This document shows, piece by piece, positions 43,126-52,591 of a stretch of 64,000 bases of DNA; the first letter of the stretch is position 1; each line of letters begins with the position of its first letter. The translations under genes were made by a program, and so were the position numbers. Below the pieces are notes generated by a model. That model worked only from the letters and a program-made list of their open reading frames with translations. It was not told the DNA's origin and made no database searches. Source of the DNA: Pseudobacteriovorax antillogorgiicola (lineage in GTDB: Bacteria; Bdellovibrionota_B; Oligoflexia; Oligoflexales; Oligoflexaceae). Where the stretch lies: the NCBI RefSeq assembly GCF_900177345.1, contig NZ_FWZT01000001.1, forward strand, positions 248,001 to 312,000. The letters are read 5' to 3'.

Positions 43126-44640
43126 ATGGATCAATTGCCATTCAAACCGAGCGAGATCCGCGTCCTTGTGGGTGACGAACACGACCTTATGCGTAAGTCT
43201 ATTGAGCGAGTGCTCGAGCGCATTGGGGTCGTGCAATATGTGGACGCTCATCACGGCCGTGATGTCAGACGTATGATCCAGGCGGAAGCATTCGATCTCT
43301 ATATCTTGGATCTCTATTACAGTGATACTGACGGCTTCGACATCCTTCAGATGATCCGAAATAAAGACATCCAATCCGATACTCCGATTATCGCTATCAC
43401 TGGCGAAGCCAATCGCGATGATATTGTTAAAGCCATCGACCTAGGGGCTAACGACTATCTATTAAAGCCTTTCCAGCCAGAAGAACTTGAGAAGAAAATT
43501 ATCACGGTCCTGACCCAATACCACTCACCAGGCCCTGTGGTGAAGCTGATTCGCAAGGCTGAGCAGCTTATCCATTCAGGGGACTATGCTCCAGCACTTA
43601 GCATCATCGAGAAGATTTTACAGCGAAAGGCAGATCACCCAACGGCAGAGTATCTGAAGGCTCTGATTTTATACAAAGACTCCCAAGTGGATCTCGCCAT
43701 TGCCAAACTTCAAGCCAATATCAAGAAATATCCCGAGTATTTGAAAAACTACAAAACTCTATCTGACCTATATATCGAACAGGGTCGCCAAGAAGAAGCT
43801 GTAGACGCTCTAACGAAAGAGCTAGAGGCTAACCCTAAGCAGTTACTCAGGCAAATCAAGGTTGCAAACATTCACCTCAAGCTTGGCCAAAACATGAAGG
43901 CCATCGAGCATCTACGGCTAGCTCTTTTGGAAAACAATAAAAACCCCGAAGCCCTTTATGGAATGGGTGTCGCATACGCCAAAGAGAATAATTTAGAAAA
44001 ATCTATCTACTACTTCAAACGCCTCAGGCGCCAGTATCCAGACAACTCTAAGCCACTTGAAGCAATCGTTAAATTTTGCCAGGCTATCCACAAGGAGAAG
44101 CTGGCAGAAATGGTCCTTCGCGATGAGAAGAAAGGTCACCCTCAACGAGTTGATACTTACCGAATCTTGGCCAAGCTATACCTAAGCGAGGGTAAAGAAG
44201 AGGAAGGCTTGGCCACCTTAGAAGAAGCTGTTCAAAAAAATCCCAGCAATCTAAGTGCCTATCAAATGCTTGCGAAGCACTTCGTAGATCAAGGTGAGCT
44301 TGACAGTGCGTCTGGAGTTTTCGATCGCTACATTGCGATTACGAAGGACCATGAGGGCTACCTTTACCAGACCGAAATCTATCTTCAAGCTAAGAACTAT
44401 GCTCAAGCCATTTCTGCGATTCACAATGGTATGGCTGCATCCTCAGATCATGGCAAGCTATTGAAATTACTTTGTATATGCACCCTAAAAACCCAGCAGT
44501 TAGCCAAGGGTTACTTCATTCAAAAACGCATGTTTAAGTTGGGTCATAAAGACCCTACAATTGTCGCAAAGCACCGCGAACTCAAGAACTTGGTGATTAA
44601 CCGCCGCGAAAGTCGTCGCCCAAAGAAATCAGCCTCCTAG
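43126..44640 (+). CDS. CheY-like receiver fused to TPR repeats
   Basis: A 504-residue protein. The N-terminal receiver (residues about 10-130) has the full phosphorylation set: Asp17 and Glu18, Asp62 as phosphoacceptor (ILDLYYSD), Thr92 (AITG) and Lys114 (LLKPF). The rest is about nine TPR motifs (for example PEALYGMGVAYAKENNLEKS and AYQMLAKHFVDQGELDSASG). There is no output enzyme or DNA-binding domain, so phosphorylation probably alters protein-protein contacts. No kinase gene is adjacent. The gene is in the rny-TPR operon. Confidence 0.9.
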   Translation: MDQLPFKPSEIRVLVGDEHDLMRKSIERVLERIGVVQYVDAHHGRDVRRMIQAEAFDLYILDLYYSDTDGFDILQMIRNKDIQSDTPIIAITGEANRDDIVKAIDLGANDYLLKPFQPEELEKKIITVLTQYHSPGPVVKLIRKAEQLIHSGDYAPALSIIEKILQRKADHPTAEYLKALILYKDSQVDLAIAKLQANIKKYPEYLKNYKTLSDLYIEQGRQEEAVDALTKELEANPKQLLRQIKVANIHLKLGQNMKAIEHLRLALLENNKNPEALYGMGVAYAKENNLEKSIYYFKRLRRQYPDNSKPLEAIVKFCQAIHKEKLAEMVLRDEKKGHPQRVDTYRILAKLYLSEGKEEEGLATLEEAVQKNPSNLSAYQMLAKHFVDQGELDSASGVFDRYIAITKDHEGYLYQTEIYLQAKNYAQAISAIHNGMAASSDHGKLLKLLCICTLKTQQLAKGYFIQKRMFKLGHKDPTIVAKHRELKNLVINRRESRRPKKSAS

Positions 44641-44681
44641 CTTGGTATTTTCTGTGGTATACAGAGGTTTCGGGAGGAACG

Positions 44682-45326
44682 ATGCTGGAACAAAAACTTA
44701 TAAACTATATTAGCTGGTTATCCGACAGGGGACTCGAAACTCCGCGCCTATTCAAGATTCCGATGGATGAGAAAGGCCAAGAAGCAGCAACAGAATCGCC
44801 CCCCATAGCGGCGGATCAAAACCTTGAAGCTCCGCCTACACCCACGTCGAGTCAGAATTTCGAAGCTCCACCAACGCTAGTCGCTGATATCGACCTCAAA
44901 AATGAAGCTGATGCCATAAGCTCCAAGCTATTGGATGCCAGGCATGAGGGACTTGCTCTCCAGGCAGCCAAGACTTATATCATCGCGAAGGGGTTGCCGG
45001 AATCCGAGTCACTTCAGACCCTGACCAAGCTTATTAGGGCCCTTCGACTGAAAGATGGTGAGTTCGTTTTCCACGAATTGACTGACAACCCGGATCCAGG
45101 CGCGTTCTTAGACCAGCTAGAATCAGCAAGCTGCCAGCGACTTATCATTCTTGACGAACAGCTGAGCGAGTTGATACTGGACGCAGATTTCCATGACATT
45201 TGCCAAGCCCCGCAAACAACAGCTTACGACATTCAGGTCATGGCTGCCCCAGCATTGGACCGACTTGACCCAAGAGCTAAAGCAATCTTTTGGAAGGGGT
45301 TGCGACAGCTATTCAAACTGTCCTGA
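44682..45326 (+). CDS. Hypothetical protein with a repeated proline-rich segment
   Basis: A 214-residue protein of unknown function. AGGAGG precedes the ATG. Residues about 40-70 hold two near-copies of a short block (NLEAPPTPTSSQ and NFEAPPTL), a likely flexible linker. The N-terminal 25 residues form a helix (LINYISWLSDRGLE) and the C-terminal part is helical and acidic with APQTTAYDIQVMAAPALDRL. No known domain is seen. It ends the rny operon and is followed by a bidirectional terminator. Confidence 0.72.
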   Translation: MLEQKLINYISWLSDRGLETPRLFKIPMDEKGQEAATESPPIAADQNLEAPPTPTSSQNFEAPPTLVADIDLKNEADAISSKLLDARHEGLALQAAKTYIIAKGLPESESLQTLTKLIRALRLKDGEFVFHELTDNPDPGAFLDQLESASCQRLIILDEQLSELILDADFHDICQAPQTTAYDIQVMAAPALDRLDPRAKAIFWKGLRQLFKLS

Positions 45327-45338
45327 AACAAACAATTA

Positions 45339-45361
45339 AGGGCCCCAACTTAGGGCCCTTT
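45339..45361. terminator. Bidirectional hairpin terminator
   Basis: A perfect 8-base stem AAGGGCCC/GGGCCCTT (45339-45346 with 45354-45361) with loop CAACTTA lies between the convergent hypothetical gene and dnaK. A short T-run follows on the plus strand (45360-45363) and a looser T-rich stretch on the minus strand. It most likely ends both transcripts. Confidence 0.7.
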
Positions 45362-45389
45362 AGTCGATTCTATTCAAATCTTACAGATA

Positions 45390-47297
45390 TTACTTACCTT
45401 CTTCAAACTCAGCGTCCACCACGTTAGGGTCGGACTTGTTACCTGAGTCTTGCGCACCACCAGCAGGCCCTTGTCCAGGTGCTTGCTGACCTTCAGCACC
45501 AGCTTGCTTATACATGATTTCCGCAAGCTTGTGAGTCTTACTTTCCAGCTCTTCTTTAGCTGCTTTGAGAGCACTCACATCAGTGCTATTAAGCTTCTCT
45601 TTAGCAGAAGCTAGGGCTGCTTCAACTTCGGTCTTAAGGTCCGCAGGAACCTTGTCACCAGCATCTGCTAGAGACTTTTCAGTTGTAAAGATCAAAGAGT
45701 CGAGACCATTTTTAGCTTCCGCAGCTTCGCGCTTGACCTGGTCAGCCTCTTTGTTGGACTCAGCTTCTTTAACCATACGATCGATCTCGTTATCGTCGAT
45801 CTTAGTTGCTGCTTCGACAGTAATCTTCTGCTCTTTACCAGTCCCTAGATCCTTTGCGGATACGGAAAGGATACCGTTCGCATCGATATCGAAGGTTACT
45901 TCAACCTGTGGAACCCCACGAGGTGCAGGAGGAATATCCTGAAGGGTGAATCGTGCTAGCTGGCGGTTATCCGTTGCCATCTCTCGCTCACCTTGGAGGA
46001 CATTAATCTCCACGGATGTTTGATTATCTGCAGCTGTCGAGAATACTTGACTCTTCTTGTGAGGAATCGTTGTATTACGCTCAATTAGCTTCGTCATAAC
46101 TCCACCAAGAGTTTCGATACCCAAGGTAAGAGGTGTTACATCTAGAAGTAGAACATCCTTCACGTCACCAGCAAGAACACCACCCTGAACTGCAGCACCG
46201 ATACCAACAACCTCATCTGGGTTTACTGTCTTGTTAGGCTCTTTGTTGAAAAAGTCCTTCACGCGCTGCTGTACAAGAGGAATTCGTGTCGAACCACCGA
46301 CAAGGATAACTTCATCGATCTCGCTTGTAGATAAACCAGCATCCTTGATCACCTGCTTACAAGGCTCAAGAGTCTTGTCGATCAGGCTAGAGATCAGCTG
46401 CTCAAACTGTGAGCGTGTTAGCGCCACGTTCAAGTGCTTCGGTCCTGATTGATCAGCAGTCAAGAACGGTAGATTGATGTCTGTTGACTGTGCCGAAGAA
46501 AGCTCGATCTTGGCTTTTTCCGCGGCTTCTTTCAGACGCTGCATAGCCATTGGATCGCCAGTCACGTCAACACCAGTTTCTGACTTGAAAGTCTTCACAA
46601 GGTGGTCAATTAGGATTTCGTCGACGTTATCACCACCAAGGTGGTTGTTACCACCTGTTGCTAGAACCTCAACAACGTTCTCACCAACTTCAAGAATGGA
46701 GACGTCGAACGTACCACCACCAAAGTCGAACACGACCACTTTTTCGTCAGCTTTTTTATCAAGACCGTAGGCCAAGGCTGCTGCTGTAGGCTCGTTCACG
46801 ATCCGCTTCACATCAAGACCAGCAATTTTACCTGCGTCTTTGGTTGCTTGACGCTGGCTGTCGTTGAAATAAGCAGGAACTGTGATCACAGCTTCTGTGA
46901 CCGATTCGCCGAGGTAGTCTTCTGCAGCTTGCTTAAGCTTACCAAGAACCTTCGCACCGATCTCTTGTGGCGTGTACTGCTTGCCATCTACATCGAAGAC
47001 GACCATGCTACCTTTACCTTCGGCAACCTTGTAAGGCATCTGGCCAGCTTCGTCTTTACGCTCGCCGAACGTACAGCCCATAAATCGCTTGGCTGAGTAG
47101 ATCGTTTTTTCAGGATTTGTTACTGCCTGACGTCGTGCTGCATCACCGACCAGAATTTCGCCAGACTTGGTGAAGCCAATCACACTTGGCGTAGTACGCT
47201 TACCTTCAGAGTTTGGAATGATTTTAGGTTGCCCTTGCTCCATCACAGCAACGACCGAGTTAGTCGTTCCTAAGTCTATACCAATAATCTTACCCAT
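45390..47297 (-). CDS. dnaK: Molecular chaperone DnaK (Hsp70)
   Basis: ATP-dependent chaperone of 635 residues. The nucleotide-binding domain begins [20 protein letters not shown] and carries the phosphate loops [15 protein letters not shown] and [16 protein letters not shown]; the linker [16 protein letters not shown] leads to the substrate-binding domain ([20 protein letters not shown]). The C-terminal tail is Gly/Gln-rich and ends [16 protein letters not shown] precedes the ATG. dnaK is not next to grpE or dnaJ. No CIRCE element is seen upstream. Confidence 0.98.
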   Translation of the reverse strand: MGKIIGIDLGTTNSVVAVMEQGQPKIIPNSEGKRTTPSVIGFTKSGEILVGDAARRQAVTNPEKTIYSAKRFMGCTFGERKDEAGQMPYKVAEGKGSMVVFDVDGKQYTPQEIGAKVLGKLKQAAEDYLGESVTEAVITVPAYFNDSQRQATKDAGKIAGLDVKRIVNEPTAAALAYGLDKKADEKVVVFDFGGGTFDVSILEVGENVVEVLATGGNNHLGGDNVDEILIDHLVKTFKSETGVDVTGDPMAMQRLKEAAEKAKIELSSAQSTDINLPFLTADQSGPKHLNVALTRSQFEQLISSLIDKTLEPCKQVIKDAGLSTSEIDEVILVGGSTRIPLVQQRVKDFFNKEPNKTVNPDEVVGIGAAVQGGVLAGDVKDVLLLDVTPLTLGIETLGGVMTKLIERNTTIPHKKSQVFSTAADNQTSVEINVLQGEREMATDNRQLARFTLQDIPPAPRGVPQVEVTFDIDANGILSVSAKDLGTGKEQKITVEAATKIDDNEIDRMVKEAESNKEADQVKREAAEAKNGLDSLIFTTEKSLADAGDKVPADLKTEVEAALASAKEKLNSTDVSALKAAKEELESKTHKLAEIMYKQAGAEGQQAPGQGPAGGAQDSGNKSDPNVVDAEFEEGK

Positions 47298-47473
47298 GTT
47301 CTTCTCTCCATTCTAAGCTGGCCAAAAGGCTATATTAATAAAATTAATCATGTTTTCGTGATGAGATGACTTTTTTACCGGGTTCGATGCCGTCTCCACT
47401 ACAACCTAAGACCGATATCCTCCCTGTCAACACATCAATCGTGATAATATGAAAGAAAAAGGAGTTGCCAGAA
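47298..47473. other. Divergent intergenic region upstream of dnaK
   Basis: About 175 bases between dnaK (minus) and the zinc-ribbon gene (plus). No TTAGCACTC-type CIRCE repeat and no convincing sigma-32 site is present. A GATAAT box at 47443-47448 suits the plus strand but lacks a good -35. Nothing more can be supported. Confidence 0.4.
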
Positions 47474-48601
47474 TTGCATGAGCTAACCTGTCCATCCTGT
47501 AACAAACCATCGCAATATGTCTTTTCTGACTATCTGCTCATGTGCCCATTTTGCTCGGCCACCTTCCGGTTTGATACAGACTCTGGGCAGAAAGAGCTGT
47601 TTGGCGACCACTACATTGTTCCAAACCTACTGGATGCTGGAGCGGTGAAAGAGCTATCTCTTGAGTGGCTCAGACGGCTCCATCACCGTCCTGGAGCCGT
47701 AGACAAGGAGTTCTTCGTCGTCGATGTTCAAGGCTTCAGTCTGCCCGTGTGGGTGATATCCCTCGAAGCCCACACAGCGTGGAAAGGCCTGGTGAAGCGC
47801 CAAAACCCACTTCACGTGAACCTGTCATCAGCGGGCGAGCACCTTTTAGAATCGGGACAGTTCCGAAGAGGATATCGCTGGGCGATTTCAGCTCGGGCCA
47901 ATATATGCGAAACCTGGGGCCTCACACGGCTGCACGAACCACCAGAACCAATTAATACCGAGTGGGATGGTTTTCCTCTCGATTCAACCCTTTCCCGCGG
48001 CCGTCTTCTGGATGACGACCAGAAGTCTGCCTACGAAGCACGAAATTTCTTTGAATTCAAATACGCCAACGGCTTGCCGATCCTCGGAGTTCAGGTTGAT
48101 GAGCACGAGGCCTTAAGGCGGGCCAAAAATCATATTGAGCTATACCACTACAAAATCTCCACCCTCAATGCAGACTTTCTCATTGATAACCGAACAGAGG
48201 TAGAAGTCGCCGGCGTGCAGCTCATTCACATACCAGTTTGGAAAGTCGGGTATCTCTATCGACCTAAAAATATTTTGAGACACTTTTACAAAGGCCGTGA
48301 AAAGAGGCTCCTGATCGATGGTCACGGCAAGGGAGTTCTAACTGGTCAATTAGCTATGGTTCACACGGATAAAGTGCTCGTTAATGGGTATGTTACAAGT
48401 GGGGCTGCATTCTTCTTTTTGCTCGTTGGAATTCTGTGGCATCCTGCATTTATTGTGGTTGCCCTTTTCGCATTGATCGTAGCTGGAACCAGCTTCTACC
48501 AAAGTGCTCAAGCGCTCAAGGCCAAAGAGCTAGCACAATTAGAGAATATTTCAAACTCATTTGGCACAGACCCGTCCAAGAGTGCACAAGCTGCCTCATA
48601 G
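47474..48601 (+). CDS. Zinc-ribbon protein with C-terminal membrane segments
   Basis: A protein of about 375 residues starting at TTG 47474 (MHELTCPSCN), nine bases after AAGGAG; the upstream TTG at 47465 sits on the Shine-Dalgarno. The N-terminal 30 residues are a rubredoxin-like zinc ribbon: CPSC and, 14 residues later, CPFC. A large central region of unknown type follows (WVISLEAHTAWKGL, VWKVGYLYRPKN), then two hydrophobic helices near the C-terminus (AAFFFLLVGILWHPAFIVVA and onwards). The topology suggests a cytoplasmic protein anchored to the inner membrane. Function is unknown. Confidence 0.78.
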   Translation: MHELTCPSCNKPSQYVFSDYLLMCPFCSATFRFDTDSGQKELFGDHYIVPNLLDAGAVKELSLEWLRRLHHRPGAVDKEFFVVDVQGFSLPVWVISLEAHTAWKGLVKRQNPLHVNLSSAGEHLLESGQFRRGYRWAISARANICETWGLTRLHEPPEPINTEWDGFPLDSTLSRGRLLDDDQKSAYEARNFFEFKYANGLPILGVQVDEHEALRRAKNHIELYHYKISTLNADFLIDNRTEVEVAGVQLIHIPVWKVGYLYRPKNILRHFYKGREKRLLIDGHGKGVLTGQLAMVHTDKVLVNGYVTSGAAFFFLLVGILWHPAFIVVALFALIVAGTSFYQSAQALKAKELAQLENISNSFGTDPSKSAQAAS

Positions 48602-48647
48602 ACGGAAGCATATCGCCTGTACCAACGAGCGTCGCACTTATTCCACC

Positions 48648-49055
48648 CTATTCATGACTCTCTGGAATGGGCAGCGGTGGCATTGCCATCACGTGGCTTA
48701 ATTTCTCTGCTAATTCATCAAGGGAACAAGTTTTTGAAGCATAGTGATTTGGCTCAATTTCTTTTTCATAGGTTTCGATGACCCTAGGTTCATCCGCCAA
48801 AGCCGATACGATCAAACACCGTGGTGGATACGAAAGGCTCCGCATAATGCGATAGCACTCCAAACCATCCATTTCAGGCATAATGATGTCTAAGGAAACT
48901 AAGTCAGGGCTTAGTTCCTTGATTAAATCCAAAGCTTCCAAGCCGTTTTCTGCTTCTCCGACGACACGGTGACCTAGGCTTTCAAAGCGGTTTCTTAGAT
49001 CTTGTCGTAGTATTTGTGAGTCATCTACAACGAGTATGTTGAGAGCTTGATCCAT
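48648..49055 (-). CDS. CheY-like single-domain response regulator
   Basis: A 135-residue receiver without output domain. The set is complete: Asp11 and Asp12 (VVDDSQ), phosphoacceptor Asp56 (SLDIIMPEMDG), Ser84 (IVSALAD) and Lys108 (ASKTCS). The conserved KPF is SKTCS here, which is a small change near the lysine. CheY-like proteins act by binding a motor, kinase or enzyme. The C-terminus ends MAMPPLPIPESHE. No chemotaxis or kinase gene is adjacent. It is about 40 bases upstream (in coordinates below) of the ComEC-like gene on the same strand. Confidence 0.92.
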   Translation of the reverse strand: MDQALNILVVDDSQILRQDLRNRFESLGHRVVGEAENGLEALDLIKELSPDLVSLDIIMPEMDGLECYRIMRSLSYPPRCLIVSALADEPRVIETYEKEIEPNHYASKTCSLDELAEKLSHVMAMPPLPIPESHE

Positions 49056-49094
49056 GAAGCCGAACTCCTTTTCGATATCGATCCATTTTCGATT

Positions 49095-50384
49095 CTAGTC
49101 TTGTTTCCGCAATAAATCAGAAAAAATTTTTATTAGAAGAACCCCAAGAAGTAGAACCTTCAACTCCTCGCTAGGGCTCAACGACAGATCCCACGTTGCG
49201 AATTGATCCAGCCATTGGAACAACGAAAGTAGCATCCGTTGCCCTTCGAACACATACGAGGCGGAGTCGCCCCACGTCACCCACAAGTAGGCGCCAAAGA
49301 TCGAGCTAAGCAGCAACGCAAAGAAGGGAGCTAACAGCAAGTTTATCAGGATACTTAAGACTGTAATTGAAGGCAGAAAGACCAATAGGATTGCTGATAT
49401 CATCACCTGGCTTATAACAGCGTTCATCCAGGTCTTGCCAGAATCACGACTTACAAGAACCAAGTAAATCAGCCAAGTCAGTGCGAATGACATTGACAGA
49501 GCCGCGTAAGGGGCTAAAAACAAATGAATAAAGTGCACCAATAGCAATCGATGATTCAGGCTCAACCCAGAACCAAGCCACTGTTTGTGTCCTAAAATGC
49601 TCGTAAGGCAAGCCCTCTGGCAAGGAACTGAGAACCCCAGAAAGTAAGAAGCAATAATAACTGAAGATACTTGTGTTGGGAAAACCCAGTTCTTGACCCA
49701 CCGCCAGAGCCTCGGCGAAATCAGAGTCAAAACATAGAGTGACTTAGGTATCTGAGCCACAAGGCCACCTACAAACTTGAATACCAAACTCATATGAAAG
49801 CCCGAGAGAACAAGCAGATGATAAATACCCAAAGTTTTAAAAAGATCTTTGTAATAATGATACTCCCGGCTCATGCCGAGAATCACTCCTCGATAGATGT
49901 ACAAAAGATCAGATGGAATCTGATGGTCAAGAACCATCGCCTGTCGGGCTCGCCAATCACGACGCCAGCTACTTACCAAACTTGAACCAACTGGAGAATC
50001 TTCCATACCTTTGAAGCGACAGCTTCGATTCGAGCAAGTTAAAACTCCAATTTGGCCTTTCTTGGTATCTGCAAAGGCTAGCCAATCTCCCTTGGAACAA
50101 GCAACCAGCCATGGCCCTTCCAAGCCCAGACCTTGTTTGGATACAACAGCGCAATCATTAACGACTAATGGTATTTGCACCCGGTAACTGCCCCAGCCCC
50201 AAATAGCTCCTAGTGCAATCGTCACGCACTTCACAGCCACACGATGAAATCGGTCGCGAAAATATAATATAATGAGGGCAGCAATTGGGTAAATCGGCCA
50301 AGCCAAACTTCCGACCCATATGGAATCCGAATAGTGCTTTGCTAGCAAAGCGAAAATGTAAAACGAAGCAATAAACTCTAGCAT
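49095..50384 (-). CDS. ComEC/Rec2 competence-domain protein, lacking the metallo-beta-lactamase domain
   Basis: A 429-residue polytopic inner-membrane protein. The central part matches the Competence domain of ComEC, the DNA-uptake channel: LFKTLGIYHLLVLSGFHMSL (the HLLxxSGxH motif) and FSVPCQRACLTSIL. A soluble N-terminal segment of about 90 residues (after one or two helices) resembles the OB-fold/DUF4131 part. The C-terminal metallo-beta-lactamase domain common in ComEC is absent, as in the shorter forms of some lineages. GGGGG precedes the ATG. The CheY-like gene follows on the same strand. Confidence 0.82.
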   Translation of the reverse strand: MLEFIASFYIFALLAKHYSDSIWVGSLAWPIYPIAALIILYFRDRFHRVAVKCVTIALGAIWGWGSYRVQIPLVVNDCAVVSKQGLGLEGPWLVACSKGDWLAFADTKKGQIGVLTCSNRSCRFKGMEDSPVGSSLVSSWRRDWRARQAMVLDHQIPSDLLYIYRGVILGMSREYHYYKDLFKTLGIYHLLVLSGFHMSLVFKFVGGLVAQIPKSLYVLTLISPRLWRWVKNWVFPTQVSSVIIASYFLGFSVPCQRACLTSILGHKQWLGSGLSLNHRLLLVHFIHLFLAPYAALSMSFALTWLIYLVLVSRDSGKTWMNAVISQVMISAILLVFLPSITVLSILINLLLAPFFALLLSSIFGAYLWVTWGDSASYVFEGQRMLLSLFQWLDQFATWDLSLSPSEELKVLLLGVLLIKIFSDLLRKQD

Positions 50385-50463
50385 AAGCCCCCATTCAAAG
50401 GACCTTTACTAGCGCAAAAACAACAACATTAAAGAAGACATCTCTACGATTTAAGGGGACATT

Positions 50464-51435
50464 TTGAGCACAAGCAGCTACCTATCTCACTACCCAAACC
50501 TTGAGCAGTGGTACTTTCATAAGGGCCTGCAAGACGAAAACCGAACTCTGTTTCGCCTTTGCCGCTCCCTGAATGCCGAGGGGTTCAACGAAGTCTGTGA
50601 CAATATTTCATTTTTCTTTTTGAATTTGACGAACTTGTCTGAAAACGACCTTATTGAAACCTTGGAAGATTTAGAGACTTACTGTAGCGCTATGAAGACC
50701 AACTATCACAATCTAGTTGTTCAAATTGTAGAACGAAGTATTAAAGAAGATTGCTGGCAGTCGCTATATAGCTCCCTATCTGCTCTAGCAAGAAAATCAA
50801 AAATGTCAATCTATTGCTTTATGTCAGCGTGGATGGCCCTCAACACCGATAAACGTGAAGATTGCCTAGAATTCTACGAGCTATCAGATCAAAAGAACGC
50901 CGACTTTCACAGTCTACTCGGTCAAGCATATATTGAGCTTGAACAGTTCGACAAGGCCCATCGATGCTTCGAGCTATCCACAGAGATGGCGCCACTCGAT
51001 CCCATCCATTGGTTTTGGCATGCAAAGTCGGCCTTCACTTTGGGACTTACTGACGAGGCATGGCAATCAGCAAAAGAGTGCCAGAACCTTTTACCCCACA
51101 ATGCTGAAGCTTGCGTGCTACTTGGAATGATTACGACAGAAATAGATGGACCTCGACAGAGCCAGTTAGAAGTCGCTTGGAATGCACTTTGGCCACTCAT
51201 CGACCATGTGGAGGATCCTGGTTTCCTGGCTCAGCTCATGTTTGGCATCGGCTTTAAGATGAGCGATGAGAGCTACACTCACGCTCTCATCGAAAAAATC
51301 AACTTCAAGCGCCTTGCCAGAAATACAGAATTCATAGGGAAGTTAGGCTCAATCCTAAGGGAGCTAGCTAGTAAGCCATGGCCCGAGACAAACCGACTTT
51401 TCCTAGAAAAATATCAGGAAGCCCTCAGAGCATGA
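50464..51435 (+). CDS. TPR-containing protein
   Basis: A 323-residue cytoplasmic protein from TTG 50464, with AAGGGG six bases upstream. TPR-like helical repeats appear in the centre (FHSLLGQAYIELEQFDKAHR, IHWFWHAKSAFTLGLTDEAW, AEACVLLGMITTEIDG) with more degenerate repeats on either side. An N-terminal helical region of about 100 residues is different (FNEVCDNISFFFLNLT). No signal peptide or enzyme motif is seen. Its arrangement resembles regulatory chaperones of secretion systems, but no secretion genes are nearby. It converges with lpxC. Confidence 0.8.
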   Translation: MSTSSYLSHYPNLEQWYFHKGLQDENRTLFRLCRSLNAEGFNEVCDNISFFFLNLTNLSENDLIETLEDLETYCSAMKTNYHNLVVQIVERSIKEDCWQSLYSSLSALARKSKMSIYCFMSAWMALNTDKREDCLEFYELSDQKNADFHSLLGQAYIELEQFDKAHRCFELSTEMAPLDPIHWFWHAKSAFTLGLTDEAWQSAKECQNLLPHNAEACVLLGMITTEIDGPRQSQLEVAWNALWPLIDHVEDPGFLAQLMFGIGFKMSDESYTHALIEKINFKRLARNTEFIGKLGSILRELASKPWPETNRLFLEKYQEALRA

Positions 51436-51456
51436 CCAAATTACTTAGAAACGAGA

Positions 51457-52386
51457 CTAGCCGAGATTGGCCCAAGCAGGCCTGAAAACTTGTGATGCTG
51501 TTGAAACGTGTTCTTTGGGCCGAACAAAAGGGCTTATGAACATCGCTTCTAAATACTCGGACTCATTTTCCAAAAGTGCTTTTGTAAACTTTGCCGTTAA
51601 AGCGTGTCCTGGCTTGTGAACCTTGACATCGCCAAGGAACGGAGCACCTAACAATGCCATGTCACCGATCAAATCAAGAAGCTTATGCTCAGCAAACTCC
51701 TCTTGGGAACGTAAGCCTTCAGCGTTTAGCAAGCCATCATCAGAAATCACAATAGCATTTTCTAGGGAACCACCAAGAGCAAGGCCTTGTTCCTTCATCA
51801 TATTCACGTCTTTGATATGACAGAACGTACGGGCATTCGCGACACGAATAAAATTCTCAGTACTCGCCCAATAATCAACCGACTGCTTGCCAATCATGTG
51901 GAACGGAAAGTCGATACTGCATTGGTATCGTTGCCGACGAGATGGTTCGATACGTATAAACTGATCGCCTTCTCTGATTTCAAAGGGCTTGATCACCTTC
52001 CAAATCTTTTGTGCCTTATCTAACTCGCGAATACCGGCAGTCATCAATTTTTTTACAAACGGCTTTGAGCTTCCATCCATAATGGGAACCTCTGGCGCAT
52101 TGAGCCTCACAATTGCGTTTGATATCCCTAGGCCTGCAAATGCAGCCATCAAGTGCTCGATCGTAGAAACTGAAGACGGGCCTAGTCCGATAGTCGTGGA
52201 GAGTGCCGTCGAGGTAATATTAAATGCGTGAGCTTGGATAGGTTCAGCTGCTGGGTCGTCATTGCGATGGAAAACGATCCCTGTATCAGCTTTCGCAGGA
52301 AGAACATCAAGATGAACAATTCGTCCACAGTGAAGCCCCTTGCCGGTGAACCGAACTTTGGATTGGATGCTAGTCTGTTTCGTCAT
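51457..52386 (-). CDS. lpxC: UDP-3-O-acyl-N-acetylglucosamine deacetylase
   Basis: Zn-dependent enzyme for the first committed step of lipid A synthesis. The ATG at 52386 (MTKQTSIQSKVRFTGKGLHC) gives a length before TGxGLH matching E. coli LpxC; ATG 52395 is a close alternative. The zinc ligands are visible: His78 (TIEHLMAAF) and the pair in EEFAEHKLLDLIGDMALLG, plus the catalytic histidine in KPGHALTAKF. 309 residues. It is transcribed away from the gene cluster at 52.6-56.4 kb, with 205 bases of non-coding DNA between them. Confidence 0.96.
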   Translation of the reverse strand: MTKQTSIQSKVRFTGKGLHCGRIVHLDVLPAKADTGIVFHRNDDPAAEPIQAHAFNITSTALSTTIGLGPSSVSTIEHLMAAFAGLGISNAIVRLNAPEVPIMDGSSKPFVKKLMTAGIRELDKAQKIWKVIKPFEIREGDQFIRIEPSRRQRYQCSIDFPFHMIGKQSVDYWASTENFIRVANARTFCHIKDVNMMKEQGLALGGSLENAIVISDDGLLNAEGLRSQEEFAEHKLLDLIGDMALLGAPFLGDVKVHKPGHALTAKFTKALLENESEYLEAMFISPFVRPKEHVSTASQVFRPAWANLG

Positions 52387-52591
52387 AATTCCCATGAATG
52401 CTACCTTGTCTCTATCCAAAAAGTAAGAACCCTAGGTATGATGCAATCCTCATGCCACTGTGATAATTATATAATATACTGTAATTATTTCAACTTCTCT
52501 GCAAGTCGAGGCACTACAGGATTTTCTGTGGTGATCTTGCAACATTACCTCGGCAAGGTGTGTTGCAGTTTTACCACAATGAAAGAGTGTC

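Noticed and set aside
47298-47473. CIRCE/HrcA operator or sigma-32 promoter upstream of dnaK
   Set aside because: No TTAGCACTC-N9-GAGTGCTAA repeat and no convincing CTTGAA/CCCCAT pair is present on the minus strand.
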